DNA of 10,098 nucleotides, from assembly GCF_019693445.1 (NCBI RefSeq), contig NZ_JAHRBL010000042.1:1-10098 (forward strand), read 5' to 3'. Within the stretch, counting starts at the first letter, position 1. Each line of letters begins with the position of its first letter. Shown here one piece after another: positions 1 through 6,192 of the stretch. This DNA comes from Deinococcus aquaedulcis (lineage in GTDB: Bacteria; Deinococcota; Deinococci; Deinococcales; Deinococcaceae). The notes beneath the pieces were generated by a model that did not search any database, was not told where the DNA came from, and worked only from the letters and a program-made list of their open reading frames with translations. The position numbers and the translations under genes were made by a program.

Positions 1-2
1 TA

Positions 3-101
3 CGCGCCCTGGTTCGAGCGATCAGCCGGAAGGTTGATCGTGAGGATGCACCTCTCCTGTCTCTGATTGACCGCTTGTCTCCGTCCCACACGCTCATCTG
101 A
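3..101 (+). pseudogene. Upstream fragment of a protein entering from the left edge, probably the 5' part of the HEPN-like gene
   Basis: An open frame enters from the left edge and ends at TGA 99-101, encoding a charged peptide that ends DRLSPSHTLI. The next gene's frame is open from 71 (after TGA 68-70) but has no ATG, GTG or TTG until 209. The two frames therefore overlap between 71 and 98, and one inserted or lost base there would join them into one longer protein. The alternative is that this is simply the C-terminus of an unrelated upstream gene. Seen: the two overlapping open frames. Inferred: that they were once one gene. Confidence 0.4.
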
Positions 102-208
102 GAAACTGTCGGGTACTGAGCGACGAAACACAAGGCATACTTGCTGGATATCTGAAAACTCAGCCATTTACCAATGAGCAGCTCAATCTTTTTCTTTGGC
201 TAAAAGCC

Positions 209-796
209 GTGCGTAATTTGCTGGTCCATAACAATGGAGTGGTGGATCATGCTTTTGCAGAAGAATGGCAAAATGTCGAAATCGGGGACCGGCTAAACTT
301 ACCGGGACACGTGATAGTCAGCGCGATGGTGATGTTGGACAGTGTGAAGCGGATAGATAGTTTAGTTTTAGACAAGTATCCGGGTTTGGGCATCTCCGCT
401 CACGCAGCCGGTGCAACCTTCCAAAATCGGATTCACCAGTCAATAACAATGTTGCCCGTAGAGGAGATAGAGAAGGCTCTTCCTGTACTTGCAGAACTTA
501 GGGGTAAACACCCGGAAATTGCGGCGCTGATTCCTGAGAACGTCATGTTCAGACTGGGCACCATCTGGGCGGTTCTCCCGGCAGACGACGTATGGGCACT
601 CGTCGGGGTTGATGGCCGTGGAATCTTTGGTTTTGCCGATGAGGCTGCGGCTCACGCATGGTTAGACGAAGGCCAGTTGTCCTGGCACGAATGCTCAGTG
701 AGCGAAGAAAGCGATGACGTCTGGGTCGCTGGAACACTCAGCAACGGGCTCATGTTCAGATGGCCGCGACCGGCATGGGAGGAGGCTAACGTTTAG
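209..796 (+). CDS. HEPN-like domain protein, N-terminally truncated or frameshifted
   Basis: From the GTG at 209 this encodes 195 residues. The opening residues RNLLVH fit the RX4-6H motif of HEPN ribonuclease or RNA-binding domains, and the following HNNGVVD and the next amphipathic helix (about residues 28-58) fit the usual pattern after that motif. The frame stays open back to 71 and reads as protein there (for example FTNEQLNLFLWLKAV), so the motif lies inside a helical domain and GTG 209 is unlikely to be the true start. No Shine-Dalgarno precedes it. The C-terminal half is rich in Trp and acidic residues and I do not recognise it. HEPN proteins often act as toxins or in phage defence, but no antitoxin partner such as an MNT nucleotidyltransferase is visible. 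It converges on the next gene with a 26-bp gap. Confidence is good that this was coding, moderate for HEPN, and low that it is intact. Confidence 0.6.
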   Translation: MRNLLVHNNGVVDHAFAEEWQNVEIGDRLNLPGHVIVSAMVMLDSVKRIDSLVLDKYPGLGISAHAAGATFQNRIHQSITMLPVEEIEKALPVLAELRGKHPEIAALIPENVMFRLGTIWAVLPADDVWALVGVDGRGIFGFADEAAAHAWLDEGQLSWHECSVSEESDDVWVAGTLSNGLMFRWPRPAWEEANV

Positions 797-822
797 GCAC
801 TGGCTGGAGTTGCCATCAATTT

Positions 823-2151
823 CTAAGCAACGTGTTTAGCCCGGTCGTACCAGCCGCTGGCGGCCAGCCAGCCGCAGCCCTGATCTCCCAGCTCGTGCAG
901 GAGCAGGGCCCCAGGTGAACGCACAGGCACTTCCCGCATGGCCACCAGGACCCGTTGCATGGCGTTCTGCAGGCTAAAGAAGGCGGGAATGCCCTGGAAC
1001 TCGGCTTCGACGGCGCACCAGAGCAGGCGGTAGTACGCTCTGGCGCTGTGACGGTCGCGGAAGAGGATGGCAAGGCGTTGGCCCGCCTGCTCAATGAGAT
1101 CCCGGCGCCGCTGGGGATGATCGCTGAGGATCGCGCCCAGGGCCCAGACGACCTCGGCGGGCTGGGTCGCGGAAGTGAGGGAATCAGAAGTAACCAGAGA
1201 CTCTGGGTTGGTTCTGGGTAACGACCACTGCAGTAATGGGTTGACCTTGACGTTTCCCCCTTGTGGGGAAACTGATTCCCTCACTTCTGGAGAAGTGGCT
1301 TCTCTGGCCTTCAGGGCCTGCTCTTCCTGGTGCTGGACTTTCAGGGCGTAGCCGGTGTGGCCCCGCTTGCGGTCCGCAGCCAGATCGCGGGGGGCCTCAA
1401 GGGGCAGCTCTTCCTGCATCACCCGGGCCCGCAGGCCTGGCGCCACCGCTTTGAGCAGCACCGTCAGCCACACGCCAATACAGGCACTGCGGGTAATGAC
1501 TTCGCCCGTGGTCCTGTCCAGGAACTCAGCCGACTGGTAGACGCGGCGGGTGCTGATCAGGCCGCAGGACCGCAGATCGTCCACCGCACGCTCACAGGTG
1601 GCCGTGCCCAGATTCGTCGCCACTGGCAGGACGTCCAGCACCGTGAAAAAGGTGTAGGACGTCAGGTGCGCCAGCTGCTTGCGCTGCTGAATCAATTCGA
1701 ACGTGGCCTCGACCAGGGCCCGGTACACCGCACGGGCCCGCTCGCGAGCTCGTGGCCGGATCGCGCTGACAATGGTCTGCTCGGCAGCCGCCATGACACG
1801 CTCAACGTTGGCTTGCCGCTCAGCCAGGGCCGGCTCTTCTTGAGCAGCCCGGGAAGGGGTCTCTGGGCATGACTGGGCCACAGAGACCCGTACCAGCGGT
1901 TGAGGTGGCGTCTGTGGCCGAATGGTGGGGAAGGCAGCGCACTGAGGAGACAGGGTCTTATTGACTCCGTCGAAAGGCGCTCGTGGAAATCCCTCTGCTG
2001 CAGCGTGACGTCGGCGCTCAGCACGATCTGCCACGCGGTTGGCCTCGAGACGTCGCTGCGCCTGAAAGAGTTCAGCCAGTTGTTCGGCGTGAAAAGGTGG
2101 AGCATCAATCGAAAGGACGCGCGGTTGCGCGCCCCCTGGACCATCATTCAT
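823..2151 (-). CDS. Plasmid-type DNA-binding protein with a probable winged helix-turn-helix, 442 aa
   Basis: The ATG at 2151 is preceded by GGGAG about 7 nt upstream, which fixes the start. Residues 25-55 are a charged, Arg-rich helical stretch, and residues 60-115 are Pro-rich and probably a flexible linker. Residues about 130-225 form the conserved-looking core: a long helix, then LTSYTFFTVLDVLPVATNLG, then CERAVDDLRSCGLISTRRVY, which has the spacing of a winged helix with a recognition helix and a wing. The middle (250-330) is low-complexity. A C-terminal helical domain (about 330-430) contains AYYRLLWCAVEAEFQG. Proteins of this layout lie near origins on plasmids and may be auxiliary replication or partition proteins, but that role is inferred from the wHTH and from the origin about 440 bp away. 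No ParA, ParB or recombinase motif is visible. It is transcribed away from the origin and has inverted repeats upstream. Confidence 0.85.
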   Translation of the reverse strand: MNDGPGGAQPRVLSIDAPPFHAEQLAELFQAQRRLEANRVADRAERRRHAAAEGFPRAPFDGVNKTLSPQCAAFPTIRPQTPPQPLVRVSVAQSCPETPSRAAQEEPALAERQANVERVMAAAEQTIVSAIRPRARERARAVYRALVEATFELIQQRKQLAHLTSYTFFTVLDVLPVATNLGTATCERAVDDLRSCGLISTRRVYQSAEFLDRTTGEVITRSACIGVWLTVLLKAVAPGLRARVMQEELPLEAPRDLAADRKRGHTGYALKVQHQEEQALKAREATSPEVRESVSPQGGNVKVNPLLQWSLPRTNPESLVTSDSLTSATQPAEVVWALGAILSDHPQRRRDLIEQAGQRLAILFRDRHSARAYYRLLWCAVEAEFQGIPAFFSLQNAMQRVLVAMREVPVRSPGALLLHELGDQGCGWLAASGWYDRAKHVA

Positions 2152-2188
2152 GGATCTCTCCCTTGCAATCTTGCAACAGGGGGGGCAT

Positions 2189-2234
2189 CTCAGTTAAAAT
2201 GGTGGCATCTGAATGCTGTGCCGTTTTAACTGAG
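2189..2234. promoter_or_regulatory. 14-bp inverted repeat upstream of the wHTH gene, candidate operator
   Basis: The left arm CTCAGTTAAAATGG (2189-2202) and right arm CCGTTTTAACTGAG (2221-2234) pair with one mismatch across an 18-nt spacer. The repeat begins 38 bp upstream of the leftward start codon at 2151, where a promoter or autoregulatory site would be expected. The AT-rich arms stand out from the GC-rich genes. It could instead be the end of a lost mobile element. Confidence 0.5.
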
Positions 2235-2244
2235 CTGTACCGGG

Positions 2245-2268
2245 AATCCTCGCTGCCAGGCGAGGATT
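2245..2268. repeat. Perfect 9-bp stem hairpin (AATCCTCGC / GCGAGGATT)
   Basis: The arms at 2245-2253 and 2260-2268 are perfectly complementary around the 6-nt loop TGCCAG. No run of T follows on either strand, so it is not a convincing intrinsic terminator. It sits next to the previous inverted repeat and may belong to the same control region. Confidence 0.4.
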
Positions 2269-2269
2269 T

Positions 2270-2593
2270 CTGGTTCTGAACTGTGGTGGGGTGTGGTCAG
2301 CTGGTCAATCTGTCTCCTGTAAGACCGAGCATAGCACTCTTACCGAAAGAAGAGCACTCTTTTCAGAAATAGACTGAGCAGGACGAGTAGAAAGGTAGGA
2401 TGAGCGCCGGACTTTCAATGCTTACGCAGGTTGACTCAAAGCTGTCGTCCAGCGACCAACTCCTCAAGGACCGTGGTGGGGCTCAGGCAAAGGCTTCTGA
2501 TCAGGTGCCTTGCCATCTCAACCAGGGTGTGCGGCTTCGCTGGCTCTTTCGCACTCACAAGGTCTGGAATGCCCCTGTTTAGCGACTCGGATG
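2270..2593. other. Intergenic stretch between the wHTH gene control region and the iterons
   Basis: No gene is convincing here. The direct repeat AGCACTCTT occurs at 2333-2341 and 2353-2361, exactly 20 bp apart, and the second copy sits in the near-palindrome AAGAGCACTCTT. A 60-codon open frame (2400-2582, ATG) has a fair AAGG box just upstream, but its translation resembles no family I know and lacks a typical coding pattern, so it is not called. The stretch could carry a regulatory site or part of the origin. Confidence 0.3.
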
Positions 2594-2716
2594 CCTCAGA
2601 ACAGTCGCGCAAACACCTCAGAACCATCGTCCGTTTGCCTCACAACCATCGGGATTTCACCTCACAACAGTCGGTAAACACCTCACAACGATCGCCAATT
2701 TACCTCACAATGATCG
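2594..2716 (+). repeat. Iteron array A: six copies of CCTCAGAACCATCG-type repeat at 22-bp period
   Basis: Six 14-bp copies start at 2594, 2616, 2638, 2660, 2681 and 2703. The consensus is CCTCASAACNRTCG, the last copy having AAT in place of AAC. Spacing is 22 bp (21 once), close to two helical turns, so all copies lie on one face of the DNA. This is the classic layout of initiator-binding iterons in plasmid origins, and repA lies directly downstream. Copies 1-2 have CAGAAC and copies 3-5 have CACAAC. Confidence 0.9.
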
Positions 2717-2767
2717 CTCTTCCGAGCTGAAGTCAGGCCGAGAAAGCTGCTTCTTGGAGTGGTGAAC

Positions 2768-2869
2768 CGATGGTTCTGAGGGATTCAACCGATGGTTGTG
2801 AGGGATTGAAGTGATGGTTCTGAGGGATTCGAGCGATCGTTGTGAGGTGTTCTAACGATGGTTCTGAGG
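2768..2869 (-). repeat. Iteron array B: five inverted copies of the same repeat at exact 22-bp period
   Basis: Five 14-bp copies on the minus strand occupy 2768-2781, 2790-2803, 2812-2825, 2834-2847 and 2856-2869. On the plus strand they read CGATGGTTCTGAGG with small variants. The period is exactly 22 bp. Position 6 of the iteron alternates strictly (CTGAGG, GTGAGG, CTGAGG, GTGAGG, CTGAGG). The array faces array A across about 51 bp and ends 111 bp before repA, so it may serve in replication, in copy control by handcuffing, or in repA autoregulation. Confidence 0.9.
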
Positions 2870-2925
2870 TATACCCAGACCCCTTGCCCGAGAAACACGG
2901 TGCATATCCCCTGCATACCACCTCC

Positions 2926-2977
2926 TTGATTGTTGTCAATCAATATCTTTTTCAGTCTCTTGATATGATCAATCAAG
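2926..2977 (+). promoter_or_regulatory. repA promoter/operator region with palindromes and a close -10 box
   Basis: The inverted repeat TTGATTG-TTGT-CAATCAA lies at 2926-2943. A second repeat, TTGAT-ATG-ATCAA, lies at 2960-2972, followed by CAAG. TATGAT (2964-2969) fits a TANNNT -10 box and ends 11 bp before the repA ATG, which would put transcription start at or a few bases before the start codon. There is no Shine-Dalgarno. Leaderless genes with this geometry are common in Deinococcus. The related half-sites TTGAT and ATCAA suggest a repressor, possibly RepA dimers, covering the -10 box. Confidence 0.55.
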
Positions 2978-2980
2978 CCC

Positions 2981-4270
2981 ATGACGATGCGCATCAACGA
3001 ACTGGACCTTACCCGCGCGGGCGTGGTAAGCGTGCAGAAAACCCCGCCCGCGGGGGACACGTCATGGCAGGTGGACTACGAGATTGGCGGCACGATGTAC
3101 CGCGTGGTGGGCAACGCCTTTCATGGCCGGCCATACGGCAGTGACGCGGACATTCTGCTGGCGCTGCAGACGATTTTCTTTCGCGCGGGCTGCCCGGAGA
3201 ACAACCGCATTCAGGTGATGCCCGCTGAACTCCTGGCACTGAGCAGCTTGCCGGACAATGGCCAGTCTTACGTGCGGCTGCGGGAAGCCATGCTGCGCCT
3301 CTCCGGCGTGCAGTGGAGCATGATCCGCAGCGAGTGGCAGCCGGAGAAGGGCCGTCACCAGGGCGAGACGACCGTGACGGGTCTGATCTCTGACCTGCGC
3401 CTGGTGGATCAGGCGAGTGGGGAACACCGGCCCTTCCATCACCGGGAGCTCAATGAACGGCTGCCGATCGAGGTGATCTTCACGGCGACGTTTGCGGCGT
3501 CCATCCGGGCGGGGCTCTTCCAGATCCTGGACGGGGAGCTGCTGGCCCGGCTGGGGCAGCCGACGGCGCGGAGCCTGTATCGGGTGCTGCAGGCGCACCG
3601 GGTGCAGGTGAGTGGGGCGCTGGCGGATGAGTTGACCTTGCCGCTGCGGGACTGGTTTGTGGCGTGTGGTCTGGAGCACGAGCGGACGGACAACGCGAAG
3701 CGGACCCTGGACCTGGCCCACGAGCGGCTCCTGACCGAGGAGTACCTGAAGTCGGTTGAGTTTCATGGTCGGGGCCGGGCGGGGCGCGTCACCTATGTGT
3801 TCCGCTCGGCGCCGGAACCCGCCCTGATTGACATCCTGCTGGAGCGTGGGGTGACGCGGCCGGTGGCGGAAGCGCTGGCGGCGGATCATCCGGAGCGGGT
3901 GCGCCCGGCCTTGCGGCAGGTCGATGAGCGCCTCGCGCAGGGCTGGCGCCCGCGCTCCCTGCCGGCATCGCTGGTGGACGCGGTGCGCAACCCGCAGAAG
4001 TGGGGGGTTGAGGCGGAACCAGTGAAAAAGGCTGGGCGGGCCAAGGCCCGGAAGGCGAAGGACCTCATGGTGGAGGAAACGCCACCAGATCCACGAGAGA
4101 CCGTGGCGGTGCTCCTGAGGCTCCGTCTGGGCCGGGCAGTGTCAGCCCAGGCGTTGGCGGCCTTGCAGGAGCTGGATGCGGGGCAGGTGGCGGCGGTGCG
4201 GGGTGTGCTGGACCGGCCGGCAGAAGAGGCGTTGCCGTTGGTGCGGGCGCTGCTGAGTGTGGAGGTTTGA
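2981..4270 (+). CDS. repA: Plasmid replication initiator protein RepA, 429 aa
   Basis: This protein should bind the adjacent iterons and start plasmid replication by opening the origin and recruiting host DnaB and DnaA. Residues 1-60 form a beta-rich leader (WQVDYEIGGTMYRVVGNAFHGRPYG). Residues 60-215 carry the first winged-helix region, including the LPDNGQSYVRLREAMLRLSGVQW-like segment and LGQPTARSLYRVLQAHR. Residues 216-275 carry a second one, LPLRDWFVACGLEH followed by AHERLLTEEYLKSVEF and a basic wing (GRGRAGRVTYVFR). Residues 280-345 match the tail seen in many replication initiators (LLERGVTRPVAEALAADHPERV, then NPQKWG). A basic linker (348-362) and a helical tail follow. It fits the replication initiator protein A family annotated on Deinococcus plasmids. 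The start is the ATG at 2981; a second ATG at 2987 is possible. There is no Shine-Dalgarno and the transcript is probably leaderless. The family call is from memory of the motifs, not a search. Confidence 0.92.
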   Translation: MTMRINELDLTRAGVVSVQKTPPAGDTSWQVDYEIGGTMYRVVGNAFHGRPYGSDADILLALQTIFFRAGCPENNRIQVMPAELLALSSLPDNGQSYVRLREAMLRLSGVQWSMIRSEWQPEKGRHQGETTVTGLISDLRLVDQASGEHRPFHHRELNERLPIEVIFTATFAASIRAGLFQILDGELLARLGQPTARSLYRVLQAHRVQVSGALADELTLPLRDWFVACGLEHERTDNAKRTLDLAHERLLTEEYLKSVEFHGRGRAGRVTYVFRSAPEPALIDILLERGVTRPVAEALAADHPERVRPALRQVDERLAQGWRPRSLPASLVDAVRNPQKWGVEAEPVKKAGRAKARKAKDLMVEETPPDPRETVAVLLRLRLGRAVSAQALAALQELDAGQVAAVRGVLDRPAEEALPLVRALLSVEV

Positions 4271-4309
4271 GGGACAGAACGCCTCGTGGGTGACTGCCGT
4301 ACTCAAATC

Positions 4310-4418
4310 AATATACAGTGATATCAAAATCACAGAGAATGATATCCCTGCTTGCCGAGCTCGCGTTCCTGCGCGTAACGCACCTATTTGCTTTCAAAAA
4401 CCACTCAGAATGCAACAG
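4310..4418 (+). repeat. Left arm of a ~105-bp imperfect inverted repeat flanking the YD-repeat gene
   Basis: This segment matches the reverse complement of 5887-5991. The strongest shared blocks are TGATATCAAAAT near the outer end, CTGCGCG(T/C)AACG in the middle, and a 32-nt inner block ending TCAGAATGCAACAG that matches at 30 of 32 positions. The middle has small gaps. Arms facing each other around a gene suggest the ends of a mobile cassette, or alternatively the shared upstream regions of two once-related convergent genes. The region starts 40 bp after repA and holds no convincing gene. Confidence 0.7.
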
Positions 4419-4676
4419 ATCAACTCAAGAGAGTCTATGGCCTCAAGCAACTGCAGAAGCAAACCCCTTTTGCATCCGCCCACCGCAATTGAGCAGCCCT
4501 CAGGGCTGCTGTCATACACATTCAGCCCACCACCAAGTCCAGCTCTGGTATGCCCCCACTAGGGGACACGGCTTTCAGGTGAAAGCAAAAATAAATCTCT
4601 GTTAACGTCGTTCTATGCGTCGTATGCCCGTTCTTTCTTCACATTTGCCTTTCCTGGAAGCGAGCGGGATTTGCTG
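4419..4676 (+). promoter_or_regulatory. Leader region of the YD-repeat gene with two perfect palindromes
   Basis: No gene is seen. AGCAGCCCT-C-AGGGCTGCT (4492-4510) is a perfect 19-bp palindrome around one base, and as RNA it would form a stem with a 5-nt loop; no U-tract follows. GCTTTCA-GG-TGAAAGC (4571-4586) is a second perfect palindrome, followed by the A/T-rich run AAAAATAAAT about 90 bp before the gene. Either could be an operator. I could not pick out a confident -35/-10 pair. Confidence 0.4.
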
Positions 4677-5561
4677 ATGGCTGCTTTCCTGGGGCCCTGG
4701 GGCACCTTCACTCGACCGGTCCGTCGGATGGTCATCATTGCGCTTCTGGCGGTTGGGGCTGCGAAGGCTGAACAGTGCGTGGTGGCCGAGCCACCCGACC
4801 TCTTTCGCCTGGACCTGCTCAGCCAGGTGACCTCGCGCTTCGAAGCGCCGGACTATCAGGTCACCTTGACCAGCCACTACGTCCAGGGCCGTTTAGCGAC
4901 CCTTGAACGCCACGCGGTCAATTCAGCGGGGCCGTTTCATTCAGTCAAGACCTACACCTACAACCGCCAGGGACAACGTGAAAGCATCACCACCAACGCG
5001 CAGGGGTTTCGGGAAACCCCTGTCACCTGGACCCTGACGTACCAGTACGACGCCGCTGGCCGCCTGACGGGTTACGTCAGTCCAGCAGTAGACAACTACG
5101 TGTTTCATCCCGTCGTGACGTGCATTTCCTCAGGCGCCGAGATCCTGGAGCAGGCCCAGCCCGCCGATGCGCTCCCAGGGCACGCCCTCCGGTACCTCCT
5201 GAACGCCCAGGGCCAGGTGACCGAAATGCACCGCTTGCCCCAGCACCCGAACGACCAGAGCCGGGATATCACCCGGTACACCTATCAGAACGGCATCATC
5301 GAGCGGATCGTCGACACCTCGTACGACGCCGAGCGGGTCACGTTCGTTGGCACCCGCTTCTACAATGCCCTCGGCATGGTTATTCGCGATACCCGCGTCT
5401 TTTTCAGCCAGGATGGGGATAAAGAGTTTGAGGTTGTCTCCACTTTTGAATACGTTGTCGATGAGCATGGGAACTGGACAGAATGCCGGGAATATGAGGA
5501 GCAAGACGGCAAGAGAACCCTCGTCAGCACCACCAAACGGACACTGGTCTATAAGCAGTAG
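4677..5561 (+). CDS. Secreted YD-repeat (RHS-like) protein, 294 aa
   Basis: This is probably exported and acts at the cell surface or outside. From ATG 4677, a short N-terminus with RPVRR leads into a hydrophobic run (MVIIALLAVGAAKA) and then EQC, which fits a Sec signal peptide cut after the AKA. Other possible starts are TTG 4671 and ATG 4728; 4677 keeps the positive residues before the hydrophobic core and has a weak GCGGGA box about 7 nt upstream. The mature part has degenerate YD/RHS repeats, including YTYNRQGQRESI, YQYDAAGRLTGY, YLLNAQGQVTEMH, YTYQNGIIERIVD, FYNALGMVIRD and DEHGNWTECREYE. At under 300 residues it is far smaller than polymorphic RHS toxins, and no C-terminal toxin domain or RHS core cleavage motif is seen. 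Small YD proteins of this type have no settled function. It stands alone between inverted repeats, which suggests a passenger gene. Confidence 0.82.
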   Translation: MAAFLGPWGTFTRPVRRMVIIALLAVGAAKAEQCVVAEPPDLFRLDLLSQVTSRFEAPDYQVTLTSHYVQGRLATLERHAVNSAGPFHSVKTYTYNRQGQRESITTNAQGFRETPVTWTLTYQYDAAGRLTGYVSPAVDNYVFHPVVTCISSGAEILEQAQPADALPGHALRYLLNAQGQVTEMHRLPQHPNDQSRDITRYTYQNGIIERIVDTSYDAERVTFVGTRFYNALGMVIRDTRVFFSQDGDKEFEVVSTFEYVVDEHGNWTECREYEEQDGKRTLVSTTKRTLVYKQ

Positions 5562-5886
5562 CTGGCGTTAGAGAACGCGTAAGGGTCATCTCCATAACCT
5601 TTCCCTTCTGTTTGCGTCCCACCATTCCTCAAAAGCAGGCAATGACAGCGTTCTGGCTGGGCATGAGACGCCATGGGGCGGTGCTGAGGCGTATGCTTGA
5701 CCAATTGATGGGGTAATGAGGGAAAACCTGCTTGGTGCGCGTTGAAAAGCTGGCTGCGCGTGACTGCACCCTTGATGTCAAGAATGCGCCAAGTGTCTTG
5801 TGGCGGCTGGATGGTGAGGTGCAAGTCAAGGTGCGAACGCTCAAGCAAGCTACTGTTTCGCAGTGACTGGTGATGCTTTAGGCACC
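5562..5886. other. Gap after the YD-repeat gene, inside the inverted-repeat cassette
   Basis: Apart from the possible remnants at 5642-5716 and 5732-5866, I see no gene, terminator or promoter. A minus-strand frame from TTG 5917 covers the whole gap, but it has no Shine-Dalgarno, a His/Ser-rich composition and no recognisable motif, so it is taken as chance. Confidence 0.3.
5732..5866 (+). pseudogene. Small open frame of 44 aa, possible gene remnant
   Basis: From TTG 5732 (or GTG 5735) this reads through LAARDCTLDVKNAPSVLWRL and ends KQATVSQ. The alternating polar and hydrophobic pattern and codon usage look more like real protein than the other frames here. A GAGGG box lies 9 nt before the TTG. 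Just upstream, in another frame, is a 24-codon ORF (5642-5716, starting MTAFWLGMRRHG). Two short frames in sequence suggest a decayed gene rather than two small genes. No family is recognised. Confidence 0.25.
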
Positions 5887-5991
5887 CTGTTGCATTCTGA
5901 TTGGTTTTTGAAGGCAAAGGGGCCCGTTGCGCGCAGGAGAATGGAAAAAGGTGCAGGGGTATATTTCTCTATTTTGATATCACTCTGTATT
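5887..5991 (-). repeat. Right arm of the ~105-bp imperfect inverted repeat
   Basis: This is the reverse-complement partner of 4310-4418. On the plus strand it starts CTGTTGCATTCTGA, contains ATTTTGATATCA (5971-5982) and ends CTGTATT. The outer palindrome TGATATCA is present in both arms and once more at 6932-6939. The whole unit between the arms, 4310-5991, is about 1.7 kb and has no transposase gene. No flanking target-site duplication is clear to me. Confidence 0.7.
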
Positions 5992-6050
5992 AGTTCGTAG
6001 CAGATGCTCAACCTGCATCCGGCAAGCGCATCTAAAGTGACTTGAGAGCG

Positions 6051-6079
6051 TTGTCATCGATGTTTTTCCGTGTTAACCT
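6051..6079 (+). promoter_or_regulatory. Candidate sigma-70 promoter of the small-peptide locus
   Basis: TTGTCA (6051-6056) and TAACCT (6074-6079) are separated by exactly 17 bp. The -35 matches TTGACA at 5 of 6 and the -10 fits TANNNT. Transcription would begin near 6086, at the base of a GTCC-GAAA-GGAC hairpin (6086-6097) with a GNRA loop. Confidence 0.5.
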
Positions 6080-6133
6080 GCTGTTGTCCGAAAGGACGCG
6101 GTGTATGACAACCGGGGACGGAGGATCACACCT

Positions 6134-6187
6134 ATGTGCGAAGACACGCCCTGGTGTAGGAGCCCGGGCGTGTCCAAAAGGAGGTGA
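6134..6187 (+). CDS. 17-aa leader peptide MCEDTPWCRSPGVSKRR
   Basis: ATG 6134 is preceded by GGAGG about 9 nt upstream, and TGA (6185-6187) overlaps the Shine-Dalgarno of the next gene, whose GTG starts 5 nt later. The arrangement indicates translational coupling or attenuation. The ORF itself contains a 9-bp stem (GACACGCCC 6143-6151 with GGGCGTGTC 6166-6174) ending just before AAAAGGAGG, so a ribosome on the leader would melt the hairpin and affect access to the downstream site. The peptide has two Cys and a basic tail. It may be only a regulatory uORF. An overlapping frame (6105-6206, 33 aa, three Cys) also has a possible start. Confidence 0.45.
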   Translation: MCEDTPWCRSPGVSKRR

Positions 6188-6192
6188 TTCTT

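Larger units (their letters stand above)
2594..2980. other. Putative plasmid replication origin (oriV) with two facing iteron arrays
   Basis: The unit consists of iteron array A, a 51-bp spacer, iteron array B, and an AT-rich palindromic zone (2926-2977) directly upstream of repA. Iteron origins usually also carry DnaA boxes and an AT-rich melting region. I see no clear TTATCCACA-type box, and the likeliest melting regions are 2640-2710 and 2926-2977. The call rests on the repeats plus the adjacent initiator gene and is strong as a type, although the exact start point is not visible. Confidence 0.85.

Noticed and set aside
2400..2582. 60-codon plus-strand frame before the iterons
   Set aside because: A fair AAGG box is present, but the protein has no recognisable pattern and the opposite strand reads equally well; too weak.
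3062..3889. 275-codon minus-strand open frame opposite repA
   Set aside because: It is Arg/Pro/His/Gln-rich, lies antisense to a well-supported gene in GC-rich DNA, and has no motif; it is a shadow.
5001..5022. parS centromere site
   Set aside because: The half-sites resemble parS, but the centre and spacing differ from the consensus and no parA or parB is in the window.
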